DNA of 64,000 nucleotides from Terriglobus albidus (GTDB lineage: Bacteria > Acidobacteriota > Terriglobia > Terriglobales > Acidobacteriaceae). Positions 52,879 to 62,125 of this stretch are shown one piece after another; position 1 is the stretch's first letter, and each line of letters opens with the position of its first letter. The notes under the pieces were generated by a model. It had not been told where the DNA came from. It did no database searches and saw only the letters and a program-made list of their open reading frames with translations. Location of the stretch: the NCBI RefSeq assembly GCF_025685425.1, contig NZ_JAGTAS010000058.1, positions 310,001-374,000 of the forward strand, read 5' to 3'. Position numbers and translations under genes: made by a program.

Positions 52879-55800
52879 TTAGAAATTCAGCCGCAGAGCC
52901 TGCTGCAGCACGCGCGGCGGAGTTGATGTTGACGTAATGAGACCGAAGCTGGTGCTGGTGGGCGAAACATTCGGTGCTCCGAAGTTGGTGTGGTTCAGGA
53001 CGTTGTATGCCTCAAACCGGTACTGCATGTGAATGCGTTCCTTGAAGACATTGAAGTCTTTCAATACAGAGACGTCCAGGTTGTTCGTTCCGTCCTGCCG
53101 TCCGTAGAAGAGCGGGAAGGTACGGTAGTTATATGTCGTGCTGGGCTGGGAGTTCGCATCCCGATTGAACTTCGTGGTGTCGAATACACCCTCAACGCGG
53201 CGTGCGTTGAACGTCAACGACTTGTCAAACGATGTTCCATTGGCAAAGAGCGGCGGGTTATTCCACTGAATAGATCCACCCGATAGATGCTGGAAGATTG
53301 TATTCATCGTCCAACCGCCAATCAGAGCATCGACGACATACGGCGTATTGGCGGCAAATTGCCGTCCACGACCGAATGGCAGGCGGTAGACTCCGGTAAT
53401 TGAGAGATGGTGCGGAAAATCAGAAGAATTACCTTGATAAGACAATGGGCCACCGGCGTTGAGTTGCTGCGATAGCAGATTCTTCGAATACGTATAGTTG
53501 ACATTCAAAGTCAACCCATCGGAGACGCGCTTCTGCAGACGTGCCATCAGAGCGTTATAGTTCGAGCTTGAGTCGGGCGCCAACTGTTGCGTTACGCCAC
53601 TCTGGGCAGTGCCATTACCGAACTGAGGATAGGCCTGTAGCAACACATATTTCGGAACAGTGGTTGCCGTCGCCAGCGTTCCGGTCATACCGGGCGCACC
53701 CTTGAAAGGATTGGAGACGGCCGCGCTAAGGTTATTCTGTACCGCGGCATCGCGCGCCGGCGAACGGCTAAGGTACGGCAACAGGGGCACACAGCTCAAG
53801 CAATTGCTATACGAGAGATGGACCTGATGATTGCCTAAATACCCAACCTGGAACATCGTGTTCTTGGTCACCTGGAATTGCAGGTCGAGATACCACCGTT
53901 CGGAATACGGTATTTTTACCGCACGCGGACGGGTAGTAATTGGCTGGCCGAGATAGGTATTCACCCCTAGCGCATTTCCTGTGGGCTGCAGAATCGGATT
54001 CGCTGCTGGAAATGGATTCGAGAGCGAAGCAGCCGGCGTGAAGTTGCTGTTGAGCGAAGCCACCAGAGATGTATTCGAGATATACCCGTAGCTCTGCGGC
54101 GTGTAGTAGTCGTTATACGGATTGACGAAGATACCGAAACCAGTGCGGATTACCATCCGGTCGTTGAAGATCGGCGGATTGAAGGCAAGGCCCACACGCG
54201 GCGTGATGTACATCGGCGCCGTGGCATATTCATGGCGGCGGGCATCGGATGCAAAGACCAGACCGCCTTTAGCATTGAAGTTCGCCGCCGGAAGCTCCGG
54301 AATCGGCGATGCAGCATACTTTGTCGCGGCTGCGCTCGCCGCAGAATTCACGGCATTCGGATCAAAATAAGAGACAGCACGGTTATGGCTCTCGTTGATC
54401 GAGGTCTCACTCTCCAGGCGAATACCAAGATTCAGCGTCAGCCGCCGCGTTAGCTTCCAGTCATCCTGGACGAAACCGGCAAAGTAGTGATTGTTGAAAG
54501 TCAGGTAGGGACTGATGGTATAGGCGCCGTTCGACGGAACCCCCAGCAGAAAAGAGGCCATCGAGCCGCCAAAGACCGGCCCGGCGAGCGCCGTACCCGC
54601 TTTGGTGAAGGTGCTATCGAAACCGAAGTTTCCGGTGAAGTAGTTGCTGCTTCCGGGAGCCGTCGGGGTTGCATAGTTGCGGTTCTGGCGAAGGTCCGGA
54701 CCAATCTTCAACGTGTGGCGGCCATGCACCCATGTGACCGCGGTGAAGAATTGGATGGTGTCGAAAGCCGTCCGGCTGGGCGACGCCGCACTCAGAGTGG
54801 TATAGGCTGTGCCGGATTCACTGAAACTAATGCGAGGCAGCGCGGCGCCCGCACTGGACGATGAATCCAGATAGCTCGGGAAACCGTAACTGCTTGGTTG
54901 GACACCGCCGCTGGCAATTGCCGAGTTCTTATAGGAACGGGTCAGGCTGATTCGGGAATCCATGACCACCGATGAGCTGAAAGTATGGACGAAGTCGACC
55001 AAACCGCCCTGATAGACCGTATAACTCTTCGAACCAGTGGCAATATTGCCAAAGTAATTGTTCTGGATCGGCTGATACTCGCTGCGATGCACATCGACAA
55101 ACAGCTTATTGTTGGCATCGATGCTCCAATCGAAGCGACCGGAGTTCGAGTTGTAGTTATTGATCGTGTTGTTGCTGGAATAAAAGTTGTTCTGCCCATC
55201 CGCCGTACCGGTCACGTTCGGTTGCGGGTAAAGCGAAAGATATTTCAGCGCGATCTGACTCAGGCGCGATGCCGGGATGATGTTATTAGTGAAGGGCGTG
55301 CGCAGAGCCTGACCGGGGCAGTTCGGGTCGGCCGTGCCACTAGCCGGGTCAAAGATCTGATAGCTGTTGTATGTGGCCGTATAACCTGTGCAGCGAGCAG
55401 CAGACTTGTTGGCCCCCAGGCCCAGCAGCGCGGAAAAATCGCCATTGCGCTCCGCTGCCGTAGGAACAGTCGTCAACACTGGGCTGGGCTGCGATCCCTT
55501 AAATCCTTCATAGGCATACAGGAAGAAGAGCTTGTCCTTACCATTTACCACGTGAGGAATCCAGATCGGACCTGCGATGTGGCCACCGTACTGATTTTGG
55601 CGATAGGCCTGCTGCTTGGTCGTTCCCGCGAACCAGCGATTCGGTGCATTGATCGCAGAGAACTGATTGAACTCAGAAAGAGAGCCGTGGAACTGATTCG
55701 TTCCTGACTTGGTCACAAGATTGACCGTTCCGCCCGACGTATCGCCGGTAGACGCATCAGCATTGAAGATATCTACCTTCACCTCTTGCACCGAGTCCTG

Positions 55801-56442
55801 CAGCGGGCTGAAACCGGGCAGGCGTGAGGAATCCTGCATGTTGGGCACGCCGTTCAACAGATACTCGTTCGATTGCGAATTGCCGCCGCCAAGCGAAAAG
55901 TCGGAAGCGGCGGAGTTATCGAAGGGCCGAGCCTGCACGACGGAGTTCTTCTGCTTGACCACGACACCGTACATCGTCTTGGCCAGCGCCAGAGGGGAAC
56001 GGCCGTTGTCGGGAAGGTTCTCGATCTCCTGAGCCGACAATGTCTGCCCGGCCGAAGCCGTCTCCGTCTGGATCAGTGGGACATCGGTGGTTACCCGGAC
56101 CTCCTCGGTCGTGGCGCCTACCTGCATGGTAACGTCTTCACCAACCTTCGATCCGGACTCAAGCGTCAGGTTCTCATGTACGTAGCGTTGAAAACCATTC
56201 GCGGTAACGGTCACACGGTACTTGCCCGGAGCCAGGAACGGTACGGTGTACTCACCCGCGCCATTGCTCGTAGTCATCGAATTGACGCCCGTCTCCATGT
56301 TGGTGACAAGCACGGAGGCATGAGGAATGGTCGCGCCCGTTGGATCTGCGACTCGCCCCGTCAGAGTTGCGCGAAACTCCTGGGCTGATATGACAGAGGC
56401 ACTGGCGAGAAGAAGCAAAAGCAAAGCGGCAAAGCGTTTCAT
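52879..56442 (-). CDS. Oar-like TonB-dependent receptor
   Basis: 1187 residues with a Sec signal (MKRFAALLLLLLASASVISAQ). A carboxypeptidase-regulatory-like Ig domain (EFRATLTGRVADPTGATIPHASVLVTNMETG, about 22-110) is followed by a plug (LSAQEIENLPDNGRSPLALAKTMYGVV, YLLNGVPNMQDS, SGTNQFHGSL) and a large barrel ending LQQALRLNF. ATG 56442 has AGGAG 7 bases upstream; the longer reading to 56478 is less likely. It is divergent from the DUF5060-type enzyme across a 333-bp gap that holds an inverted repeat. Uptake of fragments made by the neighbouring GHs is inferred; no SusD partner exists. Confidence 0.93.
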   Translation of the reverse strand: MKRFAALLLLLLASASVISAQEFRATLTGRVADPTGATIPHASVLVTNMETGVNSMTTSNGAGEYTVPFLAPGKYRVTVTANGFQRYVHENLTLESGSKVGEDVTMQVGATTEEVRVTTDVPLIQTETASAGQTLSAQEIENLPDNGRSPLALAKTMYGVVVKQKNSVVQARPFDNSAASDFSLGGGNSQSNEYLLNGVPNMQDSSRLPGFSPLQDSVQEVKVDIFNADASTGDTSGGTVNLVTKSGTNQFHGSLSEFNQFSAINAPNRWFAGTTKQQAYRQNQYGGHIAGPIWIPHVVNGKDKLFFLYAYEGFKGSQPSPVLTTVPTAAERNGDFSALLGLGANKSAARCTGYTATYNSYQIFDPASGTADPNCPGQALRTPFTNNIIPASRLSQIALKYLSLYPQPNVTGTADGQNNFYSSNNTINNYNSNSGRFDWSIDANNKLFVDVHRSEYQPIQNNYFGNIATGSKSYTVYQGGLVDFVHTFSSSVVMDSRISLTRSYKNSAIASGGVQPSSYGFPSYLDSSSSAGAALPRISFSESGTAYTTLSAASPSRTAFDTIQFFTAVTWVHGRHTLKIGPDLRQNRNYATPTAPGSSNYFTGNFGFDSTFTKAGTALAGPVFGGSMASFLLGVPSNGAYTISPYLTFNNHYFAGFVQDDWKLTRRLTLNLGIRLESETSINESHNRAVSYFDPNAVNSAASAAATKYAASPIPELPAANFNAKGGLVFASDARRHEYATAPMYITPRVGLAFNPPIFNDRMVIRTGFGIFVNPYNDYYTPQSYGYISNTSLVASLNSNFTPAASLSNPFPAANPILQPTGNALGVNTYLGQPITTRPRAVKIPYSERWYLDLQFQVTKNTMFQVGYLGNHQVHLSYSNCLSCVPLLPYLSRSPARDAAVQNNLSAAVSNPFKGAPGMTGTLATATTVPKYVLLQAYPQFGNGTAQSGVTQQLAPDSSSNYNALMARLQKRVSDGLTLNVNYTYSKNLLSQQLNAGGPLSYQGNSSDFPHHLSITGVYRLPFGRGRQFAANTPYVVDALIGGWTMNTIFQHLSGGSIQWNNPPLFANGTSFDKSLTFNARRVEGVFDTTKFNRDANSQPSTTYNYRTFPLFYGRQDGTNNLDVSVLKDFNVFKERIHMQYRFEAYNVLNHTNFGAPNVSPTSTSFGLITSTSTPPRVLQQALRLNF

Positions 56443-56582
56443 AGACGTGCTCCTGATTGAAAACCAGATTTCATTCATGAATCCGGAACGGCTGCCACAC
56501 TAGCGAGGTGAAGAAAGAATTGTCAATAAAGAATGAGAGGAAACATAGCGATTTTCTGCAGCTTTCCCTTGAAATTCTCGTA

Positions 56583-56606
56583 TTTTGTCAGAATGTACCG
56601 ACAAAA
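56583..56606. promoter_or_regulatory. Inverted repeat TTTTGTC-N10-GACAAAA, operator candidate
   Basis: Two 7-bp arms separated by 10 bases lie in the middle of the divergent gap (56443-56775) between the receptor and the DUF5060 enzyme. The centre-to-centre distance of 17 bases suits a dimeric regulator. No regulator gene is adjacent. The rest of the gap shows nothing else clear. Confidence 0.4.
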
Positions 56607-56775
56607 AATGCAATGCACATCGACCCCTCGACATTGCATACTTGGGTGGCATAAACGACAGCACCTTCCCTTCTCGGCGGATACCTCCACGCAGGATTCG
56701 GTTGGTGCTTTCTGTAACAACGAACGATTCGCGATCAGTGATCGATGCGTTCGCTAAGTGGAGACACGCATAACC

Positions 56776-58428
56776 ATGAACCGCCGCGAGATGATGAAGC
56801 TGGGGGCTGGAGCCTTCGCAACAACTCTTCCACTGGCCGCGCATGCAGAACATTCATTCCGCAATGCGGCATCGGGTAGCGATGCCACCGCAGAACAAGG
56901 CGGGGCAGAGACTATCGAACAGTGGGGAATCTTTGAGGTCGCTCTCAGTGGTCCCACCGAAGGGAACCCATTCCTTGATGTCTCCCTGTCGGCGGAGTTC
57001 CGCCATCAGCATCGCGCCGTCAATGTCACCGGTTTCTACGACGGCAACGAAACCTACCGCATCCGCTTCATGCCGGATGCCACCGGCGACTGGAGCTACA
57101 CCACCACATCCTCAGCCGGTGCACTGCATGGCAAGTCAGGCAGCTTTCGCTGCACCTCTGCCTCGGCGGGGAACCACGGGCCAGTCCACGTCGCTCACCA
57201 GTTCCATTTCCAGTATGCGGACGGCACACCGTACTTTCCCTTTGGCACCACCACCTACTCATATCTATTCATGAGCGAACCCTACGATACGCAGACAATT
57301 GCCGCGCTGAAGGACTCTCCCTTCAACAAGGTGCGCGTCTGCATTCTGCCAAAGGGACAAGGAAAACGCGGCATGCCGGAGTTTCCGTTCGAGCACGCTG
57401 AGGGTTCCAGCAGTGCTCATCACGAAGATCTGAAAGATAACACTCCCTCAAATGCAATCTTCGACTGCGATCGCATCAACCCACGCTACTTCCAATTGAT
57501 CGAGCGCCGCCTTTTGGAACTCCAGAAGGCCGGTATTGAGGCTGACCTGATCCTCTTTCATCCGTATGACTCCTGGGGCTTCAAATCGATGACTCCGGAG
57601 CAGGATGACCGCTATCTTCGCTACGCGATTGCTCGCTTTGCCGGGTATCGGAATGTCTGGTGGGCGATTGCAAACGAATATGACCTGGTAAAGACCAAGA
57701 GCCTGGCCGATTGGGATCGTTTCTTCCGCATCACGGTCGCGAGCGATCCCTATAGCCATCTCCGTTCCATCCATCACAGCAAAATCATCTACGACCATTC
57801 CAAACCGTGGTGCACGCACGCGAGCCTGCAGGAATATGACTTTCAGAAGTCAGCCGAGCGCCGCGCCGCCTGGAATAAGCCCATCATCTATGACGAGATC
57901 CAATACGAGGGCAACATCGCCCGCCGCTGGGGCAATCTCTCTGCGGAAGAGATGACGCGGCGCTTCTGGCTCGCCACAGTTCACGGTGTCTATGCCTCCC
58001 ACGGAGAGACCTACAAGACACCGCCGGGCGAGCCCGTCTGGAGCGACGGCGGAAAACTGCGCGGTGCCAGCCCACTGCGGATCGCCTTTTTGCGCACGCT
58101 GCTGGAACGAACGACGCAAACCGGCGTCAACGAGTTCGAAGATGCCTATTACCCGTCAGCTGGCAAAGAGAAAGAGCTCTATCTCTACTACTTCGACTTC
58201 CACTGCGTCGGCGAATACGACTTTCCTCTTCCCGCGGGTGTACGCTTCAAAGCCACACTCATCGATCCCTGGAATATGACGGAGCGCGAGCTTCCCGGCG
58301 TGTTTACCGGAAGGTCCACTGGCAGCAGGTTCATCGACGAAAACGCCGCCGATCAGATTCAGGGTGGCGCCAACCACATCGAGCTTACGGGCAAGCCCTA
58401 CATGGCTGTGCTCTTCCAGAAAGTTTAG
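56776..58428 (+). CDS. Secreted clan GH-A-like enzyme with DUF5060 and DUF5605-type domains
   Basis: 550 residues. A twin-arginine-like start (NRREMMKLGAGAFATTLPLAAHA) directs export. Residues ~45-130 match the DUF5060 Ig-like domain (EQWGIFEVALSGPTEGNPF, YRIRFMPDATGDWSYTT). A TIM barrel of the DUF4038/GH140 type follows (FPFGTTTYSYLFMSEP, SPFNKVRVCILPKG, ADLILFHPYDSWG) with candidate acid Glu in IANEYD and candidate nucleophile Glu in IIYDEIQYEG. The C-terminal beta part resembles DUF5605. GH140 includes an apiosidase for RG-II. The substrate here is not known. GGAGA lies before ATG 56776; it is followed 9 bases later by the next gene. Confidence 0.82.
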   Translation: MNRREMMKLGAGAFATTLPLAAHAEHSFRNAASGSDATAEQGGAETIEQWGIFEVALSGPTEGNPFLDVSLSAEFRHQHRAVNVTGFYDGNETYRIRFMPDATGDWSYTTTSSAGALHGKSGSFRCTSASAGNHGPVHVAHQFHFQYADGTPYFPFGTTTYSYLFMSEPYDTQTIAALKDSPFNKVRVCILPKGQGKRGMPEFPFEHAEGSSSAHHEDLKDNTPSNAIFDCDRINPRYFQLIERRLLELQKAGIEADLILFHPYDSWGFKSMTPEQDDRYLRYAIARFAGYRNVWWAIANEYDLVKTKSLADWDRFFRITVASDPYSHLRSIHHSKIIYDHSKPWCTHASLQEYDFQKSAERRAAWNKPIIYDEIQYEGNIARRWGNLSAEEMTRRFWLATVHGVYASHGETYKTPPGEPVWSDGGKLRGASPLRIAFLRTLLERTTQTGVNEFEDAYYPSAGKEKELYLYYFDFHCVGEYDFPLPAGVRFKATLIDPWNMTERELPGVFTGRSTGSRFIDENAADQIQGGANHIELTGKPYMAVLFQKV

Positions 58429-58437
58429 GAGTATGAC

Positions 58438-61110
58438 ATGCATCTGTTGACACAGGCCCGCGTTCGCATCCGGTCCATTGTGCTTTTCTCCGTCGTCTTT
58501 GCCGCACCCGCCATCGTGATGGCAGCTCCTGTAAAGGTCGTCGTCCCGGAACATGCAACGCCCCGTGAACGCTTTGGCGCCGACCGCCTGCAAGCGGCCC
58601 TTACCGCGAACCATATTGAGGGTGGTGAAGAGATCATACTCGGTCTGCGTTCCCTTCCCGCAGTCGAAAAATACAAGCAACTGCCGCAGCTATGGCCTGG
58701 TGCCACCGAAGCCTTCGTCATCAAGCGCATCGGTAACCAGATCATTGTCGCCGGCAGCGATGCCTCCGGTGTTCTTTACGGAGCGCTGGAACTGGCCGGC
58801 CGTATCAACCAGGCACATGCTCTTCCGAAAGAGATCGAGTTCATCGATCATCCAGCGCTGAAGCTGCGCGGAACCTGCATCGGAATGCAGAAGCCTGAGA
58901 TCACCTACGAAGACGCACAATACGATTACCCCTACACGCCCAAAGACTTTCCCTTCTTCTATGACAAGGCGGAATGGACCCGCTACCTGGATATGATGGT
59001 TCGCCAGCGGTCGAACACGCTCTATCTCTGGAATGGTCATCCGTTCACTTCGCTGCTGAAACTGCCGAAGTACCCAGAAGCCCAGGAGCTGAGCGACGCA
59101 CAATTGAACCAGAACATCGAGATGATGCGCTGGATCACCGCAGAGGCGGACAAGCGCGGTATCTGGCTGCTGCAGGGCTTTTATAACCTTCATCTCTCCC
59201 ATACATACGCCCGCGCTCACCATCTGCCTTATCACCTGGTGAACCCGACGCCGGAGTCCATCGAGTACACCCGCTACGTCATCTCCGAGTTCATCCGCAA
59301 CTATCCGAACGTCGGCCTCATGATGACTCTCGGCGAGGCTCTCTCTCCACATAAAGGTGTTGAGCTCATGACCCAGGCCATCATCCCCGGCGTGAAAGAC
59401 GGCATGAAAGCGCTTGGCACCACAGTGGAGCCGCCGATCGTGCTTCGAGATCATGCCACCGATATCGAAGATGTCCTGAAGGCAAGTAAGCCTCTCTACG
59501 GCAATATCGACACACTCTCGAAGTGGAATGGCGAGTCCCTCACCTGGACGAACGATCGCGGCAAAGTGCTTGACCGCTTCAAGCTGCTGGTGGAGAACAG
59601 CAACGTCGCCGTCTCCAACGTTCACCTGCTCTCGAACCTCGAGCCCTTCCGCTGGGGAGATCCTGACTTCGTTCGTGAGACCCTGTTGAACTATCAGCGC
59701 ATCGGCATCGGAGGCGTACACCTCTACCCGCTGCGTTACTGGGACTGGCCCAACGCCGCCGACAAGACCGAGCCCCTGCTCTATCAGCCGGAGCGGGACT
59801 GGATCTGGTTTGAAGCCTGGGCTCGCTACGCCTGGAACCCTAATCGTGATCCACAAAAAGAGCGCACGTATTGGGTTCAGGAGTTCGCTCAGCGATTCGG
59901 TACTCCACAGGCCGGAGAAAAACTGCTGGATGCCTACACGCTCGCTGGTCCGGCACAACCACGCCTGCTGCCGCGCATCGGTATCACCGAAGGCAATCGT
60001 CAGGCGTTTGCTCTCGGTATGACAATGCCGGAGCTGATCGATGCCAAACGCTTTGGCCCCGCTGAGACGCTCTGGACTGCCAATGCTCCAGCCGGCGAGC
60101 GCCTGTACGACTACGTAGACCATGAGTTCCATCATCAGCCACACCAGGGAGAAACACCGATTGGCGTAGCCGATACCGTCACCAAGGGCGCAGAGCAGGC
60201 GTACGAAGCCGCTAAAGCAGCGGCGCCATATGTCACGAAGAATAAGGACGAGTACGATCGTATCGCCAGCGACATGCAGTGCATCTGGCTTCTGATGCAG
60301 TTCTATCAGGCAAAGACCCACGCTGCCGCCGAAGTCATGTTGTTTGGGTATGACAAAGACCAGCAACATCTTCAGAGGGCCGATTCCCTGCTGGCTTCAT
60401 CGGTCGAGTTCTTCCGCCAACTAACGGACATCACCGACAAGACCTATCGCAATGCAGCCGGTATGCAGACCTCGCAGCGGCAGATCCCTGTACGCGGCGG
60501 TCCGAAGACCAATCACTGGCGCGACATCCTCCCCATCTATGAAAGGGAGTTGGCCACGTTCCGTTCACGCTTGAAAAGCATGAATGATCCCGCCGCTCTG
60601 GCAGAGGCGCAGAAGCCGGTTGAGAGACTTCCTCAGGTCGTTTTCCAGCTTGAGCCTGGCTCCGGCGAAGCATTCACCGTCAAAGCAGGCGAACCGATCT
60701 TTCCCGATGGACCACAGCAGATTGCATCGGTAGCCGGTGAACTGGACGGTATGCGCGGCATCCGCGTCAGCAGCAAGAGCAACGCCCCCATCCGCTTCTC
60801 TCTCGACAAACCTGCGCAGGTTCTGGTCGGCTTCGTCCGCAAGGGAGTCAACAAAGCAGGCCCACAGAATGCCGATGCCGAGAACTGGAATATCGCCCTG
60901 ACCAACGCGGTTGCGTTGAAGGGAGCACCGGCTCTCACCGTATGGGCCGCACCACTCTCCGCCGGACGGAATGAGCTCGACCTTGGCCGTGGAAGCTACG
61001 TGATTCTTGGCTTCATCCCACAGGAGACAAAGGTCAAAGCTCGCATCAACTTCTCTACTGCTTCCGTTGATGGAGAGCCACCAAATCTTGACTGGATGTT
61101 CGAGGACTAA
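58438..61110 (+). CDS. Large secreted putative glycoside hydrolase with GH20/GH67-type N-terminal domain
   Basis: 890 residues with a Sec signal (IRSIVLFSVVFAAPAIVMA). Residues ~33-135 have the small alpha/beta domain found before GH20, GH67 and GH84 barrels (RFGADRLQAALTANH, GSDASGVLYGALELA), followed by a barrel beginning DHPALKLRGTCIG. Candidate acidic residues are in MMTLGEAL and LWNGHPF. A helical segment (~560-720) and a C-terminal beta domain follow. It lacks the FINDE motif of GH115 and the clear GH67 signature, so the family is open; an alpha-glucuronidase or hexosaminidase-like activity is possible. AGGAG lies before the ATG. Operon with the DUF5060-type gene. Confidence 0.72.
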   Translation: MHLLTQARVRIRSIVLFSVVFAAPAIVMAAPVKVVVPEHATPRERFGADRLQAALTANHIEGGEEIILGLRSLPAVEKYKQLPQLWPGATEAFVIKRIGNQIIVAGSDASGVLYGALELAGRINQAHALPKEIEFIDHPALKLRGTCIGMQKPEITYEDAQYDYPYTPKDFPFFYDKAEWTRYLDMMVRQRSNTLYLWNGHPFTSLLKLPKYPEAQELSDAQLNQNIEMMRWITAEADKRGIWLLQGFYNLHLSHTYARAHHLPYHLVNPTPESIEYTRYVISEFIRNYPNVGLMMTLGEALSPHKGVELMTQAIIPGVKDGMKALGTTVEPPIVLRDHATDIEDVLKASKPLYGNIDTLSKWNGESLTWTNDRGKVLDRFKLLVENSNVAVSNVHLLSNLEPFRWGDPDFVRETLLNYQRIGIGGVHLYPLRYWDWPNAADKTEPLLYQPERDWIWFEAWARYAWNPNRDPQKERTYWVQEFAQRFGTPQAGEKLLDAYTLAGPAQPRLLPRIGITEGNRQAFALGMTMPELIDAKRFGPAETLWTANAPAGERLYDYVDHEFHHQPHQGETPIGVADTVTKGAEQAYEAAKAAAPYVTKNKDEYDRIASDMQCIWLLMQFYQAKTHAAAEVMLFGYDKDQQHLQRADSLLASSVEFFRQLTDITDKTYRNAAGMQTSQRQIPVRGGPKTNHWRDILPIYERELATFRSRLKSMNDPAALAEAQKPVERLPQVVFQLEPGSGEAFTVKAGEPIFPDGPQQIASVAGELDGMRGIRVSSKSNAPIRFSLDKPAQVLVGFVRKGVNKAGPQNADAENWNIALTNAVALKGAPALTVWAAPLSAGRNELDLGRGSYVILGFIPQETKVKARINFSTASVDGEPPNLDWMFED

Positions 61111-61132
61111 GACAGATAGCCCTCACTGGTGC

Positions 61133-61176
61133 CCCAGGTCCCTCGGGGACCTGGGTGTTCGCGCTACGCGCGAACC
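61133..61176. terminator. Double hairpin between convergent genes
   Basis: A perfect 10-bp stem CCCAGGTCCC with a TCG loop (61133-61155) is followed by a GTTCGCG/CGCGAAC hairpin. There is no T run, so it may work as a weak or factor-assisted terminator. Confidence 0.65.
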
Positions 61177-61189
61177 GTCTTATCGTTTG

Positions 61190-62125
61190 TTATTTCGAAG
61201 CCGTTTTTGATGAATCGTGTCGCTGTTCCAATTGAGATGCCACGGCATCGCTGATCTTCAAAAAACTCCCATGCTTACATCCACGCGGCAGATCAATCTT
61301 GTCGGTCGCATCGCTCCAATGCACCCAGTCCGTCGTCTCTACCGCCTTGAACCTTGCCGGCGGACGATAGTAGTCGTAAAAGACCACATATCGATCTCCA
61401 ATCTGCAAGGCTGACGGTCCCTCACTCCATGTCGGTGTAATCGGTCCGGAGATATTACTCCATGGCCCTTGTACACTGGGCCCACTCGCAACACGAATCT
61501 GATAACGCAGCGGGTCCTGGTTCTGGTCCTTGAAGACCAGGTACCACGGAGCCAGATCCTTCCGCGACGTGTTGTGAAAGATCGTCTGGTCGATGGTGAC
61601 GTATCCAGGGTCGAACCATACCGATGCCTTGGTAAAGCTCCTAAAGTCCGCTGTCATCGACGACCAAATGTGGTGATTGTTCGGCTCGCCTTTCATTGCG
61701 GAAGACCACAGAACAAGCCATTTCCCGGCCCTCGTGTCCCAATAGATCTCCGGAGCCCAGGTGTTATTGGTCTGAGGGAAATCAGCCATGATCGGAATCT
61801 CCCGCATTCCAGTCCAGTGTTGCAGGTCGTCAGACTCGGCATAACCGATCGACTTGCCTCGCCAATCCCACGTCCATACCAATCGATACTTCCCGTCCGG
61901 CCCTTGCGTCAGATAAGGATCGCGGATCTTCTGTCCTGCCGGTGGAAGAAGCCATGGCGTCCCATCATTGAGCGGAGCATAGTGATAGCCATCATGCGAC
62001 AGGGCAAAGTAAATTCCGGTGTCACCGGGCTCTTTGAAATAAGCAAACAGATAGCTCTCTCCCCGTGTGGCGGCGGTCGTCAATCCCAGCAATATCGAAG
62101 CAGCAATGATTCCTCGTTTCATCAT
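61190..62125 (-). CDS. Secreted GH43-like arabinofuranosidase/xylosidase
   Basis: 311 residues with a Sec signal (GIIAASILLGLTTAATRG). The five-bladed propeller triad is visible: base Asp69 in KIRDPYL, pKa-modulating Asp179 in VTIDQTIF and acid Glu235 in WSEGPSAL. WAPEIYWD also fits the family's second motif. GH43 inverts and acts mostly on arabinan, arabinoxylan or arabinogalactan. The short length means only the propeller is present, with no C-terminal sandwich. Its ATG overlaps the stop of the preceding gene as ATGA, so the two are coupled. Confidence 0.85.
   Translation of the reverse strand: MMKRGIIAASILLGLTTAATRGESYLFAYFKEPGDTGIYFALSHDGYHYAPLNDGTPWLLPPAGQKIRDPYLTQGPDGKYRLVWTWDWRGKSIGYAESDDLQHWTGMREIPIMADFPQTNNTWAPEIYWDTRAGKWLVLWSSAMKGEPNNHHIWSSMTADFRSFTKASVWFDPGYVTIDQTIFHNTSRKDLAPWYLVFKDQNQDPLRYQIRVASGPSVQGPWSNISGPITPTWSEGPSALQIGDRYVVFYDYYRPPARFKAVETTDWVHWSDATDKIDLPRGCKHGSFLKISDAVASQLEQRHDSSKTASK

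Noticed and set aside
58690-60369. 559-residue minus-strand ORF
   Set aside because: It is a shadow of the 890-residue secreted enzyme on the plus strand; low-complexity Val/Gly/Asp composition and no recognisable domain.
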